64,000 bases of DNA, from the NCBI RefSeq assembly GCF_020382885.2, contig NC_058496.1, forward strand, positions 17,464,501 through 17,528,500, written 5' to 3'. Of this stretch, positions 46,701-56,500 are shown one piece after another; the stretch's first letter is position 1, and each line of letters opens with the position of its first letter. The notes beneath the pieces are model-generated. The model made no database searches. It was not told the origin of the DNA and was given only the letters and a program-made list of their open reading frames with translations. Source of the stretch: Scatophagus argus. Its lineage: Eukaryota; Chordata; Actinopteri; Scatophagidae. The position numbers and the translations under genes are program-made.

Positions 46701-48613
46701 TACTTAAGTAGTTTTGCTGTACTTCTATTTAAGTACTGGACCCTTTTCTAGCCATACTTTACTCAAGCCTTTTTGCTAGTTTTCTTAAAGATGCACAAGC
46801 AACCCAAAGTAGTCACTTTGGAATGAGACTCAACAATCCACTATCTTTCTTCCAAACTGCTGAACCAAACTTAAAAGGTAAATGGCTGCCACATGCTGGA
46901 CTGTAAATAATCTTTGATTGTTAGAGGAACTGCAGAAGTCACTAAAGAAAACATGTCGTAAGAGAGAAAGAAAGCACTTACAGCACTGGGCAGGAGCTCT
47001 GGGTCCAGGCCATAACGAGACTCAGAGTTAGGGGACTGCACAGAGAAAACTTTAATGACTCACTCTCAAAGTTTGACTTCTTTTTTTTTTTTTTTTTAAC
47101 ACAAACACCTTTTTGGTGAAATTTTGTTTTTCTTGACTGCTTATTCAATAAAAGACATGTCTTTGTTCTAGACAGCAGAAAAAACAAAATGTCCCTTATG
47201 TTTTTTTGTTCCATAAACTTTTTAGTGCTGAGGCTTAAAGGAAAATTACCTCAAAATCAAAAATTTATTTCAGGCAAAAACAACAATCATTCTCTGCTTC
47301 TAGCTTCTTCAATATGGGGGTCTGCAGGTTTTTCTGACTTACAGCAGTGCAAACTGAATATCTTTGGGTTTTGGGCTGCTGGTTGAACAAAACACCTCTG
47401 AAGATGTCAACTTCGAACTTCTATACTGTCACATTCTGAGGCAAAAGATAGATTGATTTTGAGTAGATAATCTGCAGGTACATCGATCAGGGAGATAATA
47501 GTTTATGGTAGTAATTATCTCTACTTTGAAGAGTTTTAATGCTGTTATTGTATTACCCGCACCTGTGGAGCGGTCCTCCTGTCTAGTGCAGTCGATTTGG
47601 GAACAAACTCATTTATGGTTCCTGAGAAAACAGAGAAGTTAGACAATGAAAGATGATTTGAAAAGAGAGATACAGACTAGAGTATTATGTTATGAATTCT
47701 GAGGGTTTTGTTCACTGCAACTCTGAAAGAATAAAAGATGTACTTTGATGAGTACAGTGGTGATTTACACCCTGGATGAAAGGGCTAATCTGTGATGCTC
47801 TACCGGACTGTTTAATCGATGTGTTTTTCTCCTACAGTGTCATGCTGTACAATGTGGGCTAGCTCATCTTTAAATTAATCCTTAATCCATCATATAATTC
47901 CATCATAATTATATAGTACATATGAACTAACCTCCAGAGTGTGGTGGAAGTGTCCACTGAGGCTGCTGTTGGATAGGTGAGGTAGGTGAGGCATGACTAT
48001 GGGTGTATCCAACAGAGGACTCCACATTTGCTCTCTCAAATGCAGCTCGAGGTGTGCACTGTGGACTCTGGCTTACACATTGTCCAAATGGCGGAGTGTG
48101 GGGCAGCTGTTCTTGATGTGGTGACTGAGGGCCATTCTGTGGAGTGTGGTGTGCGTATGGGGGTTGGAAAGGGGAAGATAGTGCTTGGTAAGGGCTGCAA
48201 GGGGAGTAAAATGGCATTTGATGTGTCTTGCAAGGCTGTGTCCCTTCATTCAGAAGAGGGAGAGAACATGGAGGTATATTTTTTCCTTGGCTTGCAACTG
48301 GAACCACAGATGAAACATGAGCAGCAGGAATGATTCGCTGACCCCTCTGATTAGTATTGTGAGCATACAGTGAGCTGTGATGAGTGTTGTTTCCAGAGGA
48401 AAGGGAGTTGGTGTCGCTATAGTAGCCCTGGTTGGACGCCTGCAGGTGGTCATAGCAGGGTCTTTGGTCGGAGGGCGAGCCCAGGCTAAGATGCTGAAAG
48501 CTGTGCAGAGGGTTGCAGGGGGTCCCTTGAGGTGAAGCTGGGGACCAGCCGTTCTGGCCCGCCCACTGCTGAGAGGGTCTCTGGCTTTGATTGGCTGTGG
48601 GGACGTCCATCAT
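39259..48613 (-). CDS. Divergent Sec24-family COPII coat protein (nearest Sec24C/D), complete
   Basis: Sec24 is the cargo-binding subunit of the COPII inner coat at ER exit sites. Twenty coding exons: 48613-47932, 47621-47563, 47035-46982, 46494-46383, 46003-45876, 45682-45550, 45081-44972, 44813-44701, 44539-44348, 44084-43991, 43823-43725, 43565-43398, 43087-42991, 42916-42768, 42562-42424, 42032-41911, 41630-41451, 40794-40597, 40205-40116, 39396-39259. Total 3057 nt, 1018 aa, phases consistent throughout. Order: Ser/Gln/Pro-rich N-terminus; LDPELLPSAVKVIAEDR; NASP..IRSTSY; C2-C2 zinc finger; trunk (LLLAIDVSAS, CPGKLLIFHSA, YLTGGAL); beta/helical regions (LASYRKHC); gelsolin-like LLLWVG; C-terminal LVEDKSPNGGASYADFL. 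ENPLS and GGASY.DFL are closest to Sec24C/D as I recall. Divergence from canonical Sec24C is high. Length is near the usual 1030-1100. Confidence 0.9.
40058..40110. repeat. 12-bp tandem repeat beside the sec24-like exon 19 donor
   Basis: Four full copies of AGCAGGACAGGC plus a partial copy, ending within the GTGAGC donor at 40115. Read through, the intron would encode repeated CCLS. Confidence 0.93.
40116..40794 (-). CDS. sec24-like gelsolin-domain exons
   Basis: Exons 40794-40597 and 40205-40116. The first encodes the gelsolin fold with RGLYLVHAPLTLLLWVG; the second TKLPVLENPLSIRVRALITT, matching the LPVLDNPLS segment of Sec24C/D. A 12-bp tandem repeat begins 5 nt after the second exon's donor. 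Confidence 0.87.
43398..44813 (-). CDS. sec24-like trunk-domain exons (five exons)
   Basis: Exons 44813-44701, 44539-44348, 44084-43991, 43823-43725 and 43565-43398 encode the von Willebrand A-like trunk that contacts Sec23. Motifs: LLLAIDVSAS, RIGLMTYDSRIHLYDL, KAGLAILQAQNCPGKLLIFH, SIFQPSELAVSLAKECVSQG, TPYLTGGALHTYSHLQ. The segment after the CPGKL motif is shorter than in Sec24C/D (no long KLKNRDD loop). Confidence 0.88.
43679..43718. repeat. (TG)n microsatellite next to the sec24-like exon 11 donor
   Basis: Read as (CA)n on the RNA, starting about 6 nt after the donor GTATGC at 43724-43719. Confidence 0.95.
45195..45360 (+). mobile_element. Degraded LINE fragment (tentative)
   Basis: The plus strand around 45215-45262 reads roughly MKLSIIKTSELVVDFNF, similar to the NxxKTxELVVDF motif of LINE reverse transcriptase (compare 61500-61545). 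Stops follow soon after. It sits in the sec24-like intron between exons 7 and 6. Confidence 0.4.
45550..45682 (-). CDS. sec24-like zinc-finger exon
   Basis: Encodes SLPVCKEPDCVMGCGWCGAS then MCPAMGWQDCGQRFYCPFCG. The CGWC...CPFC pair fits the Sec24 C-x2-C/C-x2-C zinc ribbon, but the residues between differ from the conserved CRAYMCPF...RRF of ordinary Sec24. Extra cysteines (VCKEPDC) precede it. The acceptor (GTGTTGAAG) has a poor pyrimidine tract. Confidence 0.85.
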
Positions 48614-48660
48614 CCTCCATGCCAATCACTGATAGGTGCGTTTCTCCTGGGAGCTGGGAC
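47932..48660 (-). CDS. sec24-like first coding exon (disordered N-terminus) with 5' UTR part
   Basis: The acceptor TTGCATTGCTAG just right of 48660 shows that a 5' UTR exon precedes it; I could not place that exon. Start is ATGATGGAC at 48613, in the frame that splices on in phase 1. A competing ATG (48620-48618) lies 7 nt upstream in another frame. The 227 codons are rich in Ser, Gln, Pro and His, like Sec24 N-termini that bind Sec23. A paralogous copy lies at 57613-58365. Confidence 0.85.
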
Positions 48661-50215
48661 CTAGCAATGCAACAAAAAAACACGAAGAGTCGATCATCAC
48701 GGTCGTGATGTGACTGTCTCAGCTCTGTTTCCACACAGGCCGGAATCTTATGGTCACCGCGGACAGCTTTAGGCTACCTGCAATGCATAAATAGCTAAAT
48801 TTAGCTTTGTTGTGAAATTACTCATTTTGGAAATCGTCCGCCCTTGTCATTATAGCTATTAACGTCGATCATACCTGCAGACTAACGAAATTACATGAGC
48901 ATACGATTATGATGGCACAGCGTCCAAACATTCAAACGATGAACAGCCTTTCTGTCGAATTGTTCAACGTTATATTAGCTAAGTTCACAACATGAGTCAC
49001 TGACACAGAGGTGTCATGGATCATGGAAACGTCTCGACATGGTCATTGGCTGTTAATGGCTCCACATAAACAGACATGGAAAATAAAAAGCTCCACCTGA
49101 AGGACACAATGTTAAGTAGCGTTAGTGAAAGACTAAAGACGATACCTTTGGACATCAGCGGAAACAGGAGGCACTTGTTCGCCAAAGTTACTAACGTTAA
49201 TGTTAGCATCTTCACTTCCCCACCTCTGCGACGAAGGCGAAACACTTTAGGATGAAATTTATTAGCAGGTCGTCTTTACGATATAATAAGATGTAACTCC
49301 ATGAGGACAAACCGTTATATGAAGCCGCAACACAACCGGTTACATTCAAGAACCAGGGCCTTTGCTATAGTGTTGGTGTCATGTTAGCAAAAATCAAAAC
49401 AAGGCTTTTCCGGCTTCCCTTTCAAAATAAATACCCGCAATACTCAAATACAATAAATAACATTAAAAACACCGAATTAAAAAGCTATATGCTGTTGCGG
49501 CAGTAAATAAATAATACAGAGAGGGGTTTTTTTTCAATAAATTGCAGTTGCTGTCTCCACGTAGTGGAGGACACAATCAACAGATATTCACCATTTTAAG
49601 GTATCATACTAACTGAAGAAACTCCATTTTACACAAGCTACTTTTTAATTCCACGACATGTCAGAAGATAATATTGTACCTTTTACTCCACTACATTCAT
49701 TTAACCACTAGAATTACTAAGTGTAAAATAAATGTAACCATGTAAGGCAGTATAAAGTAATATTACTTCAATGTGCTAGACTACAATATAAAAATGGTGT
49801 GAAATATATCTACAAAGTGAAACAAAATACAGCATACCAGTGTACCAAACAGAATAATAAAATACCAGATAACACCGAAGTTAACGTGCAGCTCCAAAAC
49901 TTAATTAGCCATCAGATAAATTTGTAAAACACATTATTCGTCAGTATTTATGAGCTGCCTCTGTTCAAATGAACTTAATACAATGAAGCAATGAAACAAA
50001 TTTTTCAATCAACAACATATCACATCCATAATAGATGAAAATGTCCATTACTCTGCTGTGGTTCCAGAACGAACAAAACTAAAATACAAACTAAAACACC
50101 AAACTAAGTTATCATGATGACATTAAATGCAACATCACAGGTTTGATTTCAGTCAGCGACCTTTGTTGCAAGCACCCGCCCTGAACTCAACTGTTTCCCG
50201 TCTGCCTCTTCTCTC
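48661..50215. other. sec24-like upstream region and 3' flank of the chimeric gene
   Basis: Should contain the sec24-like 5' UTR exon and promoter (CpG-containing around 49190-49350) and the 3' UTR of the chimeric gene. No clear AATAAA for the latter; a weaker ATTAAA lies near 49645. Rich in GTTAACG-like AT DNA. Confidence 0.5.
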
Positions 50216-50514
50216 TCAGTCTGTCCAGCAGGACTGCTGAAAATGCTGTTCTTCCACTTGTCCTGACCAGTTGTGGTTTGTGGACGTAGTTTGGGAACTT
50301 CCACCTTGTCTTTTTAGTGTAGTGATCCTGTTTCTGACATAGTCCTTCACACCTTTCCACGAACGGGCCCTCAGTGCTTCTGGCTCAGCCTCAAGACACT
50401 GGATGCAGTCATTTTTCTGAGGGACCTTGTGTCCTTGAATGAAGCGCATCATGTGTCTTTCAACAGCTTGGACCTCTGCTTCCTCCCATTTATGTTTACT
50501 ATTGTTTTGGATGG
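50216..50514 (-). CDS. Terminal exon E with C-terminal module and stop
   Basis: Acceptor TTACCCCACAG. Encodes AIQNNSKHKWEEAEVQAVER then HMMRFIQGHKVPQKNDCIQC, EALRARSWKGVKDYVRNRIT, and a tail ending QQSCWTD before TGA at 50218-50216. The module is the usual C-terminus of the fish recombinase-like family. 179 nt (50322-50500) match exon C (52071-52249) with two mismatches. Confidence 0.8.
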
Positions 50515-53500
50515 CTGTGGGGTAAGAGGGAAAAGAGTTACGTATGCCATGACTAAAAAGAAACCATGAAAAACTTCTCCAAAAGAACCAATAAGTTTCT
50601 TTCATAACAATAACAGTCTTAATCTTATGGTTTAATTAAATGTTAGTCAAAGGCAGTTCTTACTGTCATCACAACCACATTTGTACTACTGATGTCTACA
50701 TTTGTTATTAAAGACACAAAATCCAAATCCTATCTATCTTCACCGTCCATTTTTCCTTCTGACATGCTTTGATATTAAACAAAGCTTGGACAAGTGTAAT
50801 TCAATACTGTCATGAACAGTAAATGACAGTTTTTGGGAATAACAACTCGTCTTTGATTTTCATGAATGATTCTGCAATGTGTGGCCTTTCTTAAAGTTGA
50901 GGGGTATGACATCAGAGTTCAGGATTTAAACTATAATTATTTTATTCATCTAAACATGAAATGGGGTAATGAGATAGACTGAAAGGGGCAGAATGTCATC
51001 AGATACACCACCAGACTCCACCACTAGGGATTCAAAATATATTTGGATAATTACTTGTTTCCCACGGCCAATAACAATAAGTGAGAAACATATGCTCTTA
51101 ACTTAGACTATAGTTAAGGTATTGAAAAATCACCAGAAAAGTGTTTTTGCAAAACATCATGATGGTACAGTGAAATTGGACCTTTTGGATATAAAATGTC
51201 ATCACTTCATCCTTTCATCCTATTAGACATCGCTGTGAAATGTTGTTATAATTATGGCTAAAAATGTGTTTTGCAAGGTCACACAGATTTTGACTATCAA
51301 AATCTAATCAGTTCATGGTCTCCAACAGGATATTTGGGCCAAATTTGAAAAAATTCACTTGAGGCATTCCTGAGATACCACATTCACAAGAAAGGGACAG
51401 AGGAAGAGACTGATGTGCAGACTTATATTCTGCATATATAGATATTCTTGAATTTCCCTCGGGATCAATAAAGTATCTATCTAGACGGGGTGGGTGGACG
51501 GACAAACAACCCAAAAACATAACACCTCTATGGAAGCACAAATAGATAGAATGGCCATTAATGAGCACCGTTACCTTTTTCGCTTGACTTGACTGATTTT
51601 TGAGGTACCGTCTTGTTGGCGTGTGTTCTTGCTCCGTGTTTTTGCTCATGGAAAAACGCTCCTGGTTCACAGTTAGCACCGTGACGCCCATTGCTATCCC
51701 ATGATGCAGCTTCTGGTCCCCTCTCTATATTGAAGACAAAAAGATAAAGTCTTTAACATATCACATCTACACAAACACCCATTTCACAAGCTTGACATAA
51801 CTGCACAAAAGCCAGAGAAGGTAGAAAGACGAACCTGAAACCTGACAGGTGACAGAAAAATTCTTACCATCAGATTCCATTTCCACATCATCCAGCTGCA
51901 TGCTGCCGTTCTGTTGCCAGATTTGGGCTTGATTATTGGGGCCTAAAGTTTGGTCATCATCATTTTTATCCAGGTCCATCAGTTGTAGCGTTGTGTAATG
52001 CTTCCTGATCTTAGTTGATGTCTGTGCTTCAAGGTCTTTTGCTCCAGATTTTTTAACATTTTTTTCAGATGTGATCCTGTTTCTGACGTAGTCCTTCACA
52101 CCTTTCCATGAACGGGCCCTCAGTGCTTCTGGCTCAGCCTCAAGACACTGGATGCAGTCATTTTTCTGAGGGACCTTGTGTCCTTGAATGAAGCGCATCA
52201 TGTGTCTTTCAACAGCTTGGACCTCTGCTTCCTCCCATTTATGTTTACTGATTTTTTGGGAGCCTGTAGGTTAAAAGGGAAAAGAGTGAACTAGTGGTAT
52301 TACTTAAAAAACTCCTCATAACAGTAAAATCTTAAGGTTAACTGAACTAAAGCTGGGCTCAGGCTACAGGAGTTTGGGGCTGATTTATCCCTGATTCATT
52401 TCTCCCAAAAATATGAGAAGGAATCTGGTCTGGGGTCCTTGTCAGTATGGATGTTCAGGGTTTACAGATGCACTCTTCAGGCAGCTGCCTATGGAAACAT
52501 TTAAGCTCAAAACGATGACAGCTCTGTGAACTGATGGCAGCAGTTGTTTCTGCACCTATGAGTAGTATAACTCTGTTCTCCTTAGTTTTTACCCCCGGCT
52601 TCACCTCTGAGTTCTTATTCAAAAAAAGCACAAGACCTTTAAATCTTTCAAATGAGTACAGTTATATTTAACCAAAATACTTTTGTATGACTAGACCTAT
52701 AGGGAAAGAGCCTTGAGAGTACACATGCCTGTTAAAACAACACAAGACATCGTGTGATGCAATTCATTTGTATGTCTGTGCACTGCTCACAGCAGCCCAC
52801 AGTAAGAAGAATAAACAGAATGACTGCTAACGATCACCATGAGCTACCTTTTCTGTCCGACTTGACAGATTTTGTACCAGGATGCTTATTGTGAGTCCAC
52901 GATCCATCTTGTTGTCTTCTCACAGGTTCTAATCTGTCTGGATTGAAGACAAAAAGAGAGATTCTTCGTTTAGACATTCCATCCGCATTGAGCAAAGCTA
53001 CTGAAAAGTGATTAAATTTACAATTCACTATTTACAATTCTTCTTTTCTTTTGGCCCTTCACACTACATTTACTTCTCTCTCTGGCCTTTTGGCATTCAC
53101 ACTTCAGAATCATCTAAACAAATAAAAAAGGAAAAGAAAACTTTTTACCATCAAAGTCCGTTTCAGTGTCATCCAGCTGCATGCTGTTCTGTCGAAGGGC
53201 TCGGACTTGATTATTGGGGCCTAAAATTTGGTTAGCCTCATCTTCATCCAGACTCATGATCTGTAACATTGTTGCGTAATGCTCCCGGATCTTTGCCGAT
53301 GTCAGCGCTTCAGGATCTTTAGCTCCACACCCTCTGACATATTTTTGGATGCACTCTGATGCATTGTAGGCAGACAGCGCATGTGGTCGGCCAAACAGGA
53401 AGGGATTCTCACTTGGGACTCCACATTTCTCCCGAACTTGTACGAAAAGTTCCATAGCAGAAATGAACGATGGTTTTAGCACAACAGGAACCATCCTCCC

Positions 53501-56500
53501 ACACTTCCCTCGTATGTCGACTCTAGGGAAGAATCCACACATGGTTCTTTCCAGATCCGACAAGTGTAAACCCACATCGGCATGCACGTTGGACTTTTTC
53601 CTTGACAGAAAATCTTTAAGTTGCAACGACGATACCTCTGTGGTTCTTCTCTTGTTGAAAATTACTGTTCGAGCTAGTACTACCCTGACCAGAGCAACAT
53701 AGTTTTCTTTAGAGTGACTGTCTCTAAGTTGTTTCTCAGCTAGGTGATGAACGCTTTCCATGTGGAGGCTCAGGCGTTTGACATCTTGAGCAAAGGGCAC
53801 CTTCTTTGATTTGTTCAATTTAGTTTCTCTGAGTGTTGTTAATGCACCTGCAGAAATGAGCTTGTTCCATTTTTTCTGGTACACAGACAGAAACTGTCGT
53901 GCAGACTCTGCCAGACTTGCATCACCACACTTAACTGCGTTACCTTCAACAATAGTACAGACCTTCTGGAGGTGGTAGCCAATCTTGACGGCAAGGGAGG
54001 GATTGCTGTACCTTTTAGTTTCTGGATCGTAGCCTGCCAGGACGTTCACTGCAGACACTACGTGTGGGAAGCTTGAGGGAAGAAAGAAGTCCTCCAGTTT
54101 CTTAAATGGGGTTATTTTTTGAGCTTCAAGAACAAGTCTTGCTATCTGACGAAGGTTTTGTCTTAAATACTCATGCTTCCTCACATCAGATCCGTACTGA
54201 TTAAACAAGAGCTCACCAAACTGCAAGATAACCTGGTCATCCATGACAGCTTGTGTAACATCATTGTACATCATCTTGGAAAGAATACTCTTTAAACCAT
54301 CACTTACGCCAAGGTCCGAAACTTCAAGCACACACTGTGATGCGATAAGCCTTCTCCGGAAATGTGGTTCGTTCCCATTCTTCACTTTCTCTGGGCACAA
54401 TTTCATGTGTCTGTACAAAGCTTTCTTCGTATAAAAGCCTCGACAGTAAAGACAGTGAAGAAAGTCTCGGGCTTCTCTAGTGTGCTTTGGTCTTTTTCGG
54501 ACAGCAAGTTGGCCTTTTCCTGTTTTCAAGACATCTTTATTATGAGCAAAGTTTCCTTGATTTATCAGTCTGTTCCATATCTTCTGCCTTTCTCTGGATT
54601 TTTTTGGATACTGAAACACAACTGCTACCTCTGTTTTGTCACTGTGAATCCTCTCAAGATGTCGTGCCATTTTGCTTACTGGCTTGGAGCAAAACAAACA
54701 GTAATTCCTCCTGTCATAAACACGTTGTGCTTGTGAACTTGAACATGGCAACACAAGAGTTTCAGAAGACTTCATATGAACCTCTTGTGTGTGTGTAGTT
54801 GGTTGTTCTTGGTTTGGAGGATGGTTACTTTTGGCCTCAAGCACCACATTTTTCCCTGAGAGAGAAGGTCTTCTGTCTGTGGGGGTTGAGGCACTGCTTC
54901 CACTTGATTCGTCTGAAGAACCGTCACCGCGGTCAGATTCATCAAAGTCACTATGACAATTAGGAAAGTAATCGGGATCATTGTCACCCTCTGACTGGTC
55001 TGAGACATTTTCATTTTTCTGGAAAAACAGAAAGGGAGAAAAGTTCACTTCGAACCTGTGGTTGACATTCCTACTGAAAGGTCCAGTGTGTAGGTTTTAG
55101 CAGCAACTAGTGCTGCTGAATCAACCGAAAACCCTTTGTCTCACCCTTTTCACCAACCATCATAGGTGAGATTGCCAATAAAAATACAAAAAAATGAAAA
55201 ATCTGAAAGGCCCTCTACAATAGCAATGTTTGGTTTGTCTGTTCTGGGCTACTGCAGAAACTTTGTACATATATGTCTCAAACATGATTCTTAGTTTCAG
55301 GTCTTCATATTCTCATTGGAAAACATACAGCATATTGGCATCTATAATTTTTATGAAGCAATCTGACTTTGTGAGTTTGGGATATTTTAAACAGCACTGA
55401 AGACAGTCAGCTAAAACTGAAGCGACAGCAACTGTGGTAGAAAAATAGCAACGTCATTAATAATTGGGTCATTAAATGTCTTGTTTTATCAGGCCAACAA
55501 TCAAAACCCAAAAATGTTCTGTTTCTGTCATACAAGACAAGGAAGCAGCAAATCCTCACAAATGACAAGCTCTCACAGGGGATTTTTTGGGGCATTTTGG
55601 TACAAAGTTTATAAACCTAATGTTGAAAGGACATACTCAAAACTGAATGGGGGCTATTTCCTAATACATCACATGTTCTTAAACGATCATCTGCTTGATA
55701 CTATCGCTAAAAATTACCATGTACTACTTGCTAAGGTTTAAACAAACAAACTACCTCTGATTCTGCTTCTGGATTATCTGGTGTATCACAGGTCTCATTC
55801 GGTTTCTCACAGGATACAGGGGAAGAATGATCCACTGAAAGAAGCAACTGTGACTGAAAAATAAACAAGAGGCATGACAAGAAGACAGGAAACGGTGAAG
55901 GCCTGAGGCTTAACTATCAATTAATTAATAGCATAAAATGTGCAAATTAAAGGAAGTTACCTTCGACTTTCCAACAGACGGCTGAACCTGCTGTGTGCTG
56001 CTGGTCTTGTTTTGTTCACACTGGGATGAATCATCCATTGATGGAGGACACTAAAAATACAGAAAACAATGGTATTATATTTTTATAAGAACATCCGCAC
56101 TTTGTTGCAAATTAAACTCCAGCACATAAATGCTTAATCTACCTGGAGAGCTGTGTGTGGAGGCTGCCCCTCACCACTGTCATCTGGAGGTACTGATTCC
56201 AGCTAAATGGAAAGACCAAGTGAAGTCAGCACAGAGTGATTGTGCTCAAAACTAAACAACTTACAAGTAATACATTATTTTAAACTAGTACCAGGTAGTA
56301 ATCATCTGAACAAATAATACTGACTTTCTTCAATTTAAACGAACCCCTTAAGACACTTACACATTTATCCAACTCTGCCAATTGCTGAAGCAGTTGTGCG
56401 CGCTGATGTAAAAGCACTGAACGCCGCCTCTCACCGTTGGCCTGAAAGCAAGAAAGAATAAAAAGTTAAAAATATAGTCTAAAAGTAATGATCTCTTTTG

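Noticed and set aside
48036..48453. Additional minus- and plus-strand ORFs over the sec24-like first coding exon
   Set aside because: Shadow frames of that exon. Only the upstream-ATG frame shared by both paralogues was kept as an observation.
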